A DNA stretch of 64,000 bases from Citroniella saccharovorans (GTDB lineage Bacteria; Bacillota; Clostridia; Tissierellales; Peptoniphilaceae), in contig NZ_JAYKOT010000001.1 of assembly GCF_035481615.1 (NCBI RefSeq), positions 310,001 through 374,000 on the forward strand. The letters run 5' to 3'. Shown in pieces: positions 12,563 to 21,503 of the stretch. The number at the start of each line of letters is the position of its first letter. The first letter of the stretch is position 1. Made by a program: the position numbers and the translations under genes. The notes under the pieces are model-generated. The model did not search any database. It was not told the origin of the DNA and saw only the letters and a program-made list of their open reading frames with translations.

Positions 12563-13783
12563 ATGTTTAGGGTGAGAGATTTTAAAAAATTTATTTTATA
12601 CTCTTTTATTTTATTTATTGGTCTTAATTTAGCTTATTTTATTTTTTTGAATAAGACTTATAGAGAAATCTCAAATGAGATTTACAATAAAAATGCCGCT
12701 ATTGCCGGTTCTATTTTAAGGGATCACAGGGAACTTGAAGAGGATGTTGTAAAAAATATTAGTAAAAGTATAGATTCTGATGATGTAAAACTAGGCACTG
12801 AAATTTTAGATAAATATTCTTATACTGAAAGCCCGGATGATCAGAATGTTTTAAAAAGTATTTATAAAGATTCTATTTTAAAGACTTTTCTTATTTCTCT
12901 AGGCGGATATTTACTTCTACTTTCTATTTACTTCCTATATCAAAAAAGTTTAGAAAAAAAACTTATTTCTATATATACTGAAGCGGAAAAAGTTATCAAT
13001 GGAAATTATAGGGTTCAGCTAGATGAGTCTGGTGACGGTCTTATAGATATTTTAAATCATCAATTTAATAAGATGGTTAGGATTATTAGGTCAAATAGTT
13101 CTGATTTGGTGAGGGAAAAAATATTTCTAAAAAATACTATGCAGGATATTTCTCACCAACTTAAGACTCCACTTTCTTCTCTAATAATGTTTAATGATAT
13201 TATGCTTGATGATGAAAATATGCCTTGGGAACTTAGGTCGGATTTTTTAGAAAAGTCTCAAGAACAGTTTGAAAGGATGCAGTGGCTTATTATTAATCTT
13301 TTAAATCTTGCTAGGATTGAAGCTGATGCAATAGATTTTAAAAGGGAGGATTATAAGGTTTATGATCTTTGTAAGGCTGCCAAGAAAACTTTAGAGGCCA
13401 ATTTTCAAAAGAAAAATCTTTCTTTTAAAATCTCTGGCCCAGAGGATGCTACTTTTTTTGTGGACTGGGACTGGACGGTAGAGGCTATTATTAATATTTT
13501 GAAAAATGCAACTGAATATTCTCCTGAAAATAAAACTATAGAGTGCAATATAACAAATAATGAAGCATCAACTACCTTAAGTATTATAAATTTTGGAGAA
13601 AAGATTGAACTAGAGGATCCAAATTTAATTTTTAGAAGATTTTTCAGGCAAAAAGAAGGAGACTCCGTTGGAATTGGCTTAAATATGACTAAGTCAATTA
13701 TAGAGGCTCAAAAAGGCTTAATTGATGTTACAAATGTAGAAAATGGAGTTAAATTCGATATTGTTTTTCTAAAGACAAGGTGA
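12563..13783 (+). CDS. Sensor histidine kinase of Bce-like module 1
   Basis: A 406-residue membrane kinase. Two hydrophobic segments (about 10-30 and 108-128) bracket an extracytoplasmic region of about 75 residues; a HAMP-like linker follows. The phospho-acceptor His is in ISHQLKTPL (near 197). The ATP lid shows N-box NILKNATEYSP and a G-box DSVGIGLNMTKSI. Translation starts immediately after the regulator stop. The extracellular part is larger than in classic BceS kinases, so it may sense a ligand itself. The ATPase gene follows after 4 bases. Confidence 0.93.
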   Translation: MFRVRDFKKFILYSFILFIGLNLAYFIFLNKTYREISNEIYNKNAAIAGSILRDHRELEEDVVKNISKSIDSDDVKLGTEILDKYSYTESPDDQNVLKSIYKDSILKTFLISLGGYLLLLSIYFLYQKSLEKKLISIYTEAEKVINGNYRVQLDESGDGLIDILNHQFNKMVRIIRSNSSDLVREKIFLKNTMQDISHQLKTPLSSLIMFNDIMLDDENMPWELRSDFLEKSQEQFERMQWLIINLLNLARIEADAIDFKREDYKVYDLCKAAKKTLEANFQKKNLSFKISGPEDATFFVDWDWTVEAIINILKNATEYSPENKTIECNITNNEASTTLSIINFGEKIELEDPNLIFRRFFRQKEGDSVGIGLNMTKSIIEAQKGLIDVTNVENGVKFDIVFLKTR

Positions 13784-13787
13784 TTTT

Positions 13788-14454
13788 ATGAGTATTCTTA
13801 GAGTTAGAAATATAAATAAAACATATAGATCTAGTAAGGTTGAAGTTAGGGCTTTAAGGGATGTAAACTTAGATATTAAAAAAGGGGAATTTGTTTCTAT
13901 TGTTGGGCCGTCGGGTTCAGGAAAGTCGACTCTTTTAAAAATTATTGGGGGAATTGAAAGGCCGGATACTGGATATGTATTTATAGACGGTTTAAATATT
14001 CAAAAGTTATCAGAAGATAATCTGGCTATATTTAGGAGAAGAAAGATAGGTTTTGTTTTTCAATTTTTCAACCTTGTTCCTGTTCTTAGCGTTAGAGAAA
14101 ATATTCTTCTTCCAATTCTTTTAGATAATAGAAAAGTAGATGAAGCTTTTTTTTAAAAAGTTAGTAGGAGAGCTAAACCTAAGTGATAGACTTGATTTTC
14201 TTCCATCAGAACTCTCTGGAGGTGGGATGCAAAGGACAGCTCTTGCAAGAGCTTTAATTTCAAAGCCATCTATTATTTTGGCAGACGAACCTACGGGAAA
14301 CTTAGATACAGCTATGAGTAGAGAGATTGTAAATTTGCTTAAATTATCTAGTCGGGCTTATGACCAAACTATTATTTTAATAACGCATTCTTATGAGGTT
14401 GCCAAAGCTTCAGATAGAACTATTAACCTTCGTGATGGTGTTATATATGAATAA
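13788..14454 (+). CDS. ABC ATPase of Bce-like module 1, interrupted by a frameshift
   Basis: Two overlapping frames make one LolD/MacB-type ATPase. The first part (from ATG 13788) has Walker A GPSGSGKST and Q-loop FQFFNLVPVLS and stops at 14156 in KVDEAFF. The second has signature LSGGGMQRTALARAL, Walker B IILADEPTGNLD and switch His in LITHSYE. The break is a T8 run at 14149-14156; removing one T gives a continuous protein of about 221 residues (DEAFFKKLVGELNL), the normal size. Either a sequencing error or a slippage-prone tract; see findings. The signature has an extra Gly (LSGGG) where most relatives have LSGGE. Confidence 0.85.
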
Positions 14455-16855
14455 TTTTTCTGATATATACACTAAATATATGCATGAAAATAAAAAGATA
14501 AGTATCTTAAATATAATATCCATAATTGTTTCTGTAGGTCTTTTGACCTTGGTTTTTAATTTTTCCATTATTTTAAGAGATTATTTAAAATATGAATATT
14601 CTGTTCTTTATACTAATTCTGATATTAGTATAGATAATGTTAATTCTGATTTTTTTGACCGAGTAATGCTAAATAACAAAGTCAATGGGGGGATCGCTGT
14701 AAAGAAATCCCATCTTGTTGAGGAGATTACTTATAATAGAAAATCTTATGATTTAAATAGATTTTCAGAAAATTATACTGAGGCTAAGAAATATTATGGA
14801 GATGTTGAAAGACTTGTTTCCGCTACTTTAGTTAAGGGAGTTTTTCCAAGAAATAACTCTGAACTTGTGGTTAATAAAAATCTTTTAGATAGGTTAAATA
14901 TAAAAGCAAATATTGGAGATAAAATTAAGCTTAGCTACAATACACCTGAAAAAAAGCTAGAAAAATATTATATTATTAGTGGGCTTGTAACAGTAGATAA
15001 TTTTTACTCTAAAAATTTAGTGGGCGGCTTTATGACTTATCTAGATATAAAAAACGAAGGTGGATTTGATACTTATTTTTATTTGAATAAAAACGTGGAT
15101 AAGCAGAAGTTTTTAGATAAAATTATAGATGATTATAGTCTGGATTGGGCAATTAATAATCCTCAGGTAAATTATATTTATAGTGATTATAGGCCTGAAA
15201 AAGTATCTTTTCTTATAAGTTTAGTATTTACAATTATCATCTACATTTTAAGTTTTGGCGGAATTTATACTGTTTATTCAGCTATTTACAAGAAAAGAAA
15301 GGATGACTATTCTCTTTTATTCTATGTTGGAGCAACTGATAGTCAGATAAAAAAGATAATTAAAAGAGAAATTTTACTCACCTCCCTAATAGCTATTCCC
15401 ATTGGACAAATTTTAGGTCTTTCTATTTTAAAAACTGTAGGCTTCAAACAGTTAAGAGAGATATATGTAATGCTAGATTCATCTTCTTTTAAGATGAAAA
15501 TTTATACCTTTCCAAACCTTATTATAAGTCTTTTATCTTTCTTTATGATATATGTTGCTACAGCTATTGTTCAAAGAAGTGAAGATGAATATGGGGAAAG
15601 GAGTGAATATATGGGTGACAGGTTAAGAAAAAAGATAAAGAGAAAAAAATATAGAATTTATAGATTATTTTTTGGCTTTAAGGCATATCTAGCTAGAAAA
15701 AGTTCTCTTATAAATAATAGTTCCATCCTATTTCAAAAGATTTCTATAGTTACTGCTGCCTTTTTAATAACTATTACTTCAATTTCTATAAGTTTTGTAA
15801 AAGAATATATGATAGATACGAATAAAGCTGTGAATGATATAGTGGCAACACTTGCAGAAGACACATTTGTAACAGATGATTTAAAGGAAAAATTAAGTTC
15901 CAATGATAAAATCCTAAACTATTCTTTTTATAGGGACCTACCCGCAGCTTTTGATATAGATGGTTCATATTTAAATGATCTTTTTTATCTGGAAAGCAAC
16001 AAGAAAGAAAATGTAACTACCTATTATAATCAAAAGGTCCTAGTTCTTGATGATGAAAAATTTAAAGAGTTTTTTGGAGGAATTTCAAATAGAAGTCTAG
16101 TTCAATTTGAAAATTCAGATAGGCCTTACTATTATATAGATGAAGGTAAGTCCAAAGTGCCTTATAAGCCTAAGGTAGATAAGATTGGTATTGGCTTATC
16201 TTCAAAACTTTACAAAAGCTTGGAAGTTATTGAAAAAACTCCAATAAATAAAGAAGAAATAAATATTACAAAACCAACTATGGTGGTTGTTTTTACAGAA
16301 AAACAGGCAAGTAGAATTTTTGGATCAGGTCTAAATGAACTCAAAACAAGCCTTTTAATTAATTTAAAAAACTCAACGGATGCTGAAAGTGTCCTAGGAT
16401 TTTTAGAGATAAATAAAATGATATCTGATTATTTTCTTTCAGATTACAATAGGACCAATAGAATGTTTTCATTAATAACAAAATATTCTATAATGTTTTC
16501 TCTATCAATACTTATCCTTGCAATATTTAATGTAACAAATGCGGTAATTTCAAATATTTATTCCAGAAAAGATGAAATTAAGCTTCTATCAAATATTGGA
16601 CTTACTAAAAAAGAACTTAAGGGCATACTTAATCACGAGTCAAGAAGAATTTTAATACCTGCGTCTATCTACTCAATTATTCTAAGTATTCTTATATTGA
16701 TAGTGATCGAGCGTTTATTATTTTATAATTTAATATTTAATTTAAATATTTTAATATATCCTCTAATAAGCATCTTAAGCACTATATCAATTATTTACTT
16801 TATAAATAAGATAACAATAAAGCTTTCTTTTGATAGCTTAATTTTAGAAAAATAA
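14447..16855 (+). CDS. Large FtsX-type ABC permease of Bce-like module 1
   Basis: An 802-residue membrane protein from ATG 14447 (MNNFSDIYTKYM), overlapping the ATPase stop by 8 bases. One hydrophobic segment near residues 24-45 is followed by a large extracytoplasmic stretch to about 255, three to four segments (about 260-390), a second start segment near 445-465, another outside domain and a final group of segments (about 690-790). This is the duplicated FtsX layout of the MacB/BceB families. With the split ATPase it would form an exporter or peptide-removal machine; in such modules the permease also signals to the kinase. The target is unknown. A terminator follows directly. Confidence 0.88.
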   Translation: MNNFSDIYTKYMHENKKISILNIISIIVSVGLLTLVFNFSIILRDYLKYEYSVLYTNSDISIDNVNSDFFDRVMLNNKVNGGIAVKKSHLVEEITYNRKSYDLNRFSENYTEAKKYYGDVERLVSATLVKGVFPRNNSELVVNKNLLDRLNIKANIGDKIKLSYNTPEKKLEKYYIISGLVTVDNFYSKNLVGGFMTYLDIKNEGGFDTYFYLNKNVDKQKFLDKIIDDYSLDWAINNPQVNYIYSDYRPEKVSFLISLVFTIIIYILSFGGIYTVYSAIYKKRKDDYSLLFYVGATDSQIKKIIKREILLTSLIAIPIGQILGLSILKTVGFKQLREIYVMLDSSSFKMKIYTFPNLIISLLSFFMIYVATAIVQRSEDEYGERSEYMGDRLRKKIKRKKYRIYRLFFGFKAYLARKSSLINNSSILFQKISIVTAAFLITITSISISFVKEYMIDTNKAVNDIVATLAEDTFVTDDLKEKLSSNDKILNYSFYRDLPAAFDIDGSYLNDLFYLESNKKENVTTYYNQKVLVLDDEKFKEFFGGISNRSLVQFENSDRPYYYIDEGKSKVPYKPKVDKIGIGLSSKLYKSLEVIEKTPINKEEINITKPTMVVVFTEKQASRIFGSGLNELKTSLLINLKNSTDAESVLGFLEINKMISDYFLSDYNRTNRMFSLITKYSIMFSLSILILAIFNVTNAVISNIYSRKDEIKLLSNIGLTKKELKGILNHESRRILIPASIYSIILSILILIVIERLLFYNLIFNLNILIYPLISILSTISIIYFINKITIKLSFDSLILEK

Positions 16856-16900
16856 AAAAGTCCGCTAAAATTCTAATTTACAGAATTTGGCGGACTTTTG
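16856..16900. terminator. Bidirectional terminator
   Basis: Stem AAAAGTCCGC(T)AAAATTCT / AGAATTTGGCGGACTTTT with A and T runs on both sides. It serves the converging permease (+) and membrane protein (-) genes. Confidence 0.92.
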
Positions 16901-16905
16901 CTTAG

Positions 16906-18558
16906 CTATTTTTCAATAGAAATAGCATTATATAATTTATCCTTTACCATAAAGGCCTTTACGCTTAGTTTGTCATTAGCTTTTAGAAAAGCTAAATTTT
17001 CATCAAGTTTTATACTTGCAATAACTATATTTCCATTATCAAGCAGGATATAATAATTAGTTGTTCCATCAATTACAACTTCCTTAAGGTCTACAACTTT
17101 TCCTGATATATCTTCCATTTCTTTTTCTTCGGGAGCAAGAGTAGAGCTTAAACTGGATTCATTAATGTGTGCATTATAGGCCTGTAAAACAGTATTTCCA
17201 ATTGATACATTTTGGTAATTTTTAGCATCTATAAAAGCATACATTTTAATTAAACCAGCGTTATCTTTAAGTGAAATAAAATAAGTTGGTGCGCCTTTTA
17301 TATTTAATAAAAGAGGGAAGGTTGCTGTGTAGTTTTTCTCTTGAACCTCACCTTCTGCTGATGCCATTGCAGAAAATTCTTCAGCAGATGAAACAGGATA
17401 AAAATCAGCTTCCTTAGTTCTTAAATTTACTAAGAAGAAACCAACATTTGAAGAGTCTTTTGCAACGGATGTAATTCCAGTATAGAAGTAGACATCATCA
17501 TCTACAGCTAAATAGTTATATCCATCAGTTGGTTTAAGAACTCCCTTTTGAGATATAAAAGAGTTAAAAAATCCTCCCTTATATTTTCCATTCCAAGAAA
17601 GCTGTCTTAAAATATCTTCTGAAGAGAAAACCCTATCTACCCAGCTAGGAATATCTTTTAAATCATAATATTTAGCATCTCCTGTATCAGCCCTAACAAT
17701 AATAGCTCCATTTGGATCAAGAGCCTTCATCCATATTCTAGGACTGTATGTAGGAGTTATCCAGTAGGTATTTCCTTCATCATCTATTTCAAAATTAATT
17801 TCCCCAGTAATCTTAGTAGGGTATTTGAACCTAATTAGCCTTTCTATATCCCTAAAGAAGAGCTCACTTTTAGAATATTTTATTGGATTATTAGGTGTTT
17901 TTAAATCTACTTTTCCATCTTTCATATCTACTAGAAGATAATGAGGGATTCCCTTTGATTGATTTGATAGCCATTTAATGAATCCATTATATTCTAGGGG
18001 AGTTACTCTTACAGGGTTATTTTTATAATTAATTTGTGTATAAGAACTATCAATATTAAACTGGCTAACTAAATCTAAGATTTCTCCCATCTTTCTCTCG
18101 CCAAGTCTCTCAGCAGTATCCCTATCAATAGTAGGTATATCTTCAGGCTTTATCTCAGATATTTGTTTAGAAAAATCACCATTTATAGGATTTAATATGT
18201 TTGCATAGCTTTTAGCGTGGAAAAATTCACTTGAAGCTATGTTAAGAATCACATACAAGGCAAAAAATACCGCCATTATTTTAATAGATATTTTAAAAAT
18301 TGAAAAACTTGGACCTATTGTTATTAGAAAAAGACCACACTCCATAGCTAAAAATATTATAAAAAATGGAGAGAAGATATTAATAGGTGGAAGCAGGAAG
18401 TAAAATAATAAAAAGCTAATTATTATAAAAAGACCTATGCTTTTTCCCTTACTAAGCTTTAAATCAAATTTTTTCCTGTCCATTTTAATCTTTGATTTAT
18501 TTTTTAAAATATCCTTAAAAGTGTAAGCTGAAAAGTCTTGGAATTTACCATTATCCAT
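16906..18558 (-). CDS. Membrane-anchored protein of unknown function with large outside domain
   Basis: A 550-residue protein. A basic cytoplasmic start (to about 40) is followed by three to four hydrophobic segments (about 43-115) and then a long, mostly hydrophilic region (about 120-550) that should face outside. The last 75 residues (from SGKVVDLKEVVIDG) have the spacing of an OB-like beta domain. I do not recognise a named family; related Firmicutes proteins carry vague labels. Its ATG shares one base with the stop of the small gene before it (TAATG), so the two are coupled. Ends at the bidirectional terminator. Confidence 0.8.
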   Translation of the reverse strand: MDNGKFQDFSAYTFKDILKNKSKIKMDRKKFDLKLSKGKSIGLFIIISFLLFYFLLPPINIFSPFFIIFLAMECGLFLITIGPSFSIFKISIKIMAVFFALYVILNIASSEFFHAKSYANILNPINGDFSKQISEIKPEDIPTIDRDTAERLGERKMGEILDLVSQFNIDSSYTQINYKNNPVRVTPLEYNGFIKWLSNQSKGIPHYLLVDMKDGKVDLKTPNNPIKYSKSELFFRDIERLIRFKYPTKITGEINFEIDDEGNTYWITPTYSPRIWMKALDPNGAIIVRADTGDAKYYDLKDIPSWVDRVFSSEDILRQLSWNGKYKGGFFNSFISQKGVLKPTDGYNYLAVDDDVYFYTGITSVAKDSSNVGFFLVNLRTKEADFYPVSSAEEFSAMASAEGEVQEKNYTATFPLLLNIKGAPTYFISLKDNAGLIKMYAFIDAKNYQNVSIGNTVLQAYNAHINESSLSSTLAPEEKEMEDISGKVVDLKEVVIDGTTNYYILLDNGNIVIASIKLDENLAFLKANDKLSVKAFMVKDKLYNAISIEK

Positions 18559-18752
18559 TATTCATTAGCCTCCTCATAGTATTCATATTTATCAGAAATT
18601 TTAACTTTTCCATTTTCATCAAGTAGGGGAATTATTGAAGAAGTAGAACTTTCATAAACTAGATAATTCACACCAGTTTCAGAGTCTACAAAAACTTTTA
18701 AATTTTCAAAAATACCCTTATTATCATGTGTTTTAATAAACCTCTTTTTCAT
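18558..18752 (-). CDS. DUF6440-family small protein
   Basis: A 64-residue protein with the core VDSETGVNYLVYESS.SSIIPLLDENGK, which matches the DUF6440 pattern (invariant 'TGVNYL' followed by a 'G.ipLLd.dGkp' strand). Function is unknown for the family. AAAGGAG lies just before the ATG on the minus strand. It is coupled to the membrane protein gene behind it. Confidence 0.8.
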   Translation of the reverse strand: MKKRFIKTHDNKGIFENLKVFVDSETGVNYLVYESSTSSIIPLLDENGKVKISDKYEYYEEANE

Positions 18753-18938
18753 TAAATCACTCCTTTTTATTTCTATAAGTATATTTTATCATTAATTAGA
18801 AAAACTCAAAATACTTTATTTTTTCTTAATAAACTTTCCATTTATAATAAAAACTATATTAAATAAAAGTTAATCTGATTTAAAAATAGTTAATTATATG
18901 TTAAAATGAAATAGATAAATAAAAAAGGAGTAATTGAT

Positions 18939-20709
18939 TTGGATATACTAAATTATATTGGTTTATTAGGTGGGCTGGCTCTGTTCTTATATGGCATGGA
19001 CCTTATGAGTGATGCCCTAGCATCAGTATCAGGGTCAAAATTAAAACAGATTTTAGAAAGTTTAACTTCCAGTAATTTAAAGGGAATCTTACTTGGGGCT
19101 GGTATAACTGCAATTATTCAGTCTTCTTCTGGAACAACTGTAATAGTAGTTGGACTTGTAAACTCCGGAATAATGACTCTTAATCAAGCGGCTTCTGTAA
19201 TAATGGGTGCAAATATAGGTACTACTATGACGGCTTGGATTCTTTCCCTTGCATCTATTTCCTCAGATAATCTTTTGATTGAATTACTTAAACCAACTTC
19301 CTTTTTCGCCAATCCTAGCTCTTATAGGTGTTATTTTGATAATGAAGAAAAAGTCTCAGAAGAGTGAGGAGATAGGCAAAATACTTATGGGATTCTCAAT
19401 TCTTATGTTTGGAATGAACTCAATGAGTACAAGCATGAGTCCACTTGCAGAAAGTCCAAAATTTACAAATGCTATGATGCTATTTTCTAATCCAATTCTT
19501 GGGGTTTTAGCTGGAGCAGCAATAACAGCTATTATTCAATCATCATCAGCATCTATTGGTATCTTGCAGTCCCTATCTTCACAGGGAATAGTTTCTTTTG
19601 GATCGGCTATACCAATTATTATGGGACAAAACATCGGTACCTGCGCAACAGCTCTTATATCAACAGTTGGTGCAAGTAAACCTGCTAAAAGAGCTGGTAT
19701 AATCCACCTTTTATTTAATATAATAGGTACATTTTTATTCCTAACTTTATTTTATATAATTAATGCTATTAGACCATTTTCCTTTATGGATAATTTTATA
19801 ACTCCTGTAAATATAGCAACTGTCCATACAATAATGAATATACTTACTACTATGGTTCTTTTTCCATTTACAAATAAATTTGTAGAAATTACAAAAAGGC
19901 TTGTTCCTGCTAAAAGTGACAGTAAAATTGTTGGAGCTGGAGAGTTTTCTAGACTAGATACAAGACTTATTGAAACTCCCGGACTTGCTCTTCAAGAAGC
20001 CTTTGATATTTCCAATAAAATGTTTGATCTTACCATAGAAGCGGTAGAAGAAGCGGTAGATATAGTAGAAAATTTTAATGAAGAAAAATATTATAGCGTT
20101 GTAAGACTAGAAAAAGCAATTGACCTATATGAAGATAAATTAGGTTCATATGTTTCATTTATAGCTAAAAATCTTGTTTTAAAGTCTGACCAGGCACTAG
20201 CTTCAGTTATTCTTCAGGCGATTGGAGAATTTGAAAGAATGAGTGATCACGCCAAAAATATTGCTCAATCAGCCAAGGAGATGGATGATAAAAAGCTTAA
20301 TTTTTCAGATGAGGCTAGGGGAGAGTTGGAAGTTTATAAAAAAGCCTTGCTTCAAACAATAAAATTTACTAAGAATATTTTTGAAAGTCTAAATTACAAA
20401 GAAGCTATTAAAATAGAAAGTTATGAAGAACTTGTTGATTATATGACAGACGAAATTCAGCTTCGTCACATAGAAAGAGTAAAGGCTGGTACTTGCTCTA
20501 TAGAACTTGGATTTATTCTATCTGATATTACAACTTCAGTAGAACGTATTTCTGACCATATTTCAAATATTGGAGTTTCTTTAGATCACATGTATGAAGA
20601 AGAGCTTGATCAAACAAAACATATAAAAGCTAATTTAAAAGAAAATCCTGAATTTATAGAAACATACAAGAAATTAAGAGAAGAATTTAGACTTCCAATG
20701 AAAAATTAA
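18939..20709 (+). CDS. Na+/phosphate symporter with PhoU-like tail, interrupted by a frameshift
   Basis: Two frames form one NptA/YjbB-type carrier. The first half (TTG start at 18939 after AAAAGGAG) has the repeat QSSSGTTVIVVGLVNSG; the second has the matching QSSSASIGILQSL and GQNIGTCATAL. These paired QSSS motifs are the signature of the PF02690 family. From about residue 340 a helical PhoU-like domain follows (ERMSDHAKNIAQ and ERISDHISNIG). The frame breaks at a T5 run (19302-19306); one T fewer gives KPTSFSPILALIG and a continuous protein of about 589 residues. Predicted role: sodium-driven phosphate transport across the membrane. Confidence 0.88.
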
Positions 20710-20731
20710 GAAGACCTAAATTTTGATTTGA

Positions 20732-20770
20732 ACCCTCTTTACTGAACATACCAGTAAGGAGGGTATTTTT
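20732..20770 (+). terminator. Terminator after the Na+/phosphate symporter
   Basis: Stem ACCCTCTTTACTG / CAGTAAGGAGGGT with loop AACATAC, then ATTTTTATTT. Confidence 0.92.
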
Positions 20771-20772
20771 AT

Positions 20773-20801
20773 TTGTCACTTTACTGTCACTTACATATAA
20801 T
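20773..20801 (+). promoter_or_regulatory. Promoter and direct-repeat operator of Bce-like module 2
   Basis: TTGTCA at 20773-20778, a 17-base spacer and TATAAT at 20796-20801. The octamer TGTCACTT occurs twice, at 20774-20781 and 20785-20792, in the same orientation with an 11-base period, overlapping the -35. One-turn direct repeats beside the -35 are the classic binding mode of OmpR-type regulators, such as the one encoded at 24075. Autoregulation is inferred. Confidence 0.7.
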
Positions 20802-20824
20802 ATTATTAACTTGAGGTGAAAATA

Positions 20825-21502
20825 ATGAATATATTGGAAGTTAGAAATTTAAAAAAATATTATAAACTTGGAGATAATTTAGTTAAAGCGGTGGATGATG
20901 TTTCTTTTTCGGTAGAAAAGGGCGAGTTTTTAGCTATAATTGGGCCTTCAGGCTCTGGAAAATCCACATTACTTCACCTAATAGGTGGGGTTGACAGAAA
21001 GGACAGTGGAGAGATAATTGTTGGCGGAGAAGATATAACAAAACTTTCAAATGAAAGGCTTGCTATATATAGAAGAAGAGAGGTTGGAATAATTTATCAG
21101 TTCTATAATCTAATAGCTACCCTAAATGTTGAGGAAAATATTTCAATTTCTAAAAGATTAGACGATAAAACGGTAGAAAAGGAAGAGATGGATGAAATTT
21201 TAAGGAGAATGGGTCTATTAAATAGAAGAAATAATCTTCCAAATCAATTATCTGGAGGCGAGATGCAAAGAACATCTATTGCAAGAGCCCTAATTAATAG
21301 GCCAAGCTTAGTTCTAGCAGATGAACCAACTGGAAACCTAGATACTAAAAATTCTGATGAAATAATAAATATTTTAAGGGAATTTAATAAAAATTATAAG
21401 CAAACAATTATACTAATTACCCATAACCCCGAAATTGCAAATCAAGCAGATAGGGTTATTGAATTAGTAGATGGCAAGATTAAATCAGATGTGAGGAAAT
21501 AA
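20825..21502 (+). CDS. ABC ATPase of Bce-like module 2
   Basis: A 225-residue LolD/MacB-type ATPase. Walker A is GPSGSGKST, Q-loop YQFYNLIATLN, signature LSGGEMQRTSIARAL, Walker B LVLADEPTGNLD and switch His LITHNPE. I start it at ATG 20825 rather than the GTG at 20816, because that GTG lies inside the ribosome site GAGGTG. The permease gene begins one base after its stop. It belongs with the regulator and kinase further down. Confidence 0.95.
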   Translation: MNILEVRNLKKYYKLGDNLVKAVDDVSFSVEKGEFLAIIGPSGSGKSTLLHLIGGVDRKDSGEIIVGGEDITKLSNERLAIYRRREVGIIYQFYNLIATLNVEENISISKRLDDKTVEKEEMDEILRRMGLLNRRNNLPNQLSGGEMQRTSIARALINRPSLVLADEPTGNLDTKNSDEIINILREFNKNYKQTIILITHNPEIANQADRVIELVDGKIKSDVRK

Positions 21503-21503
21503 T

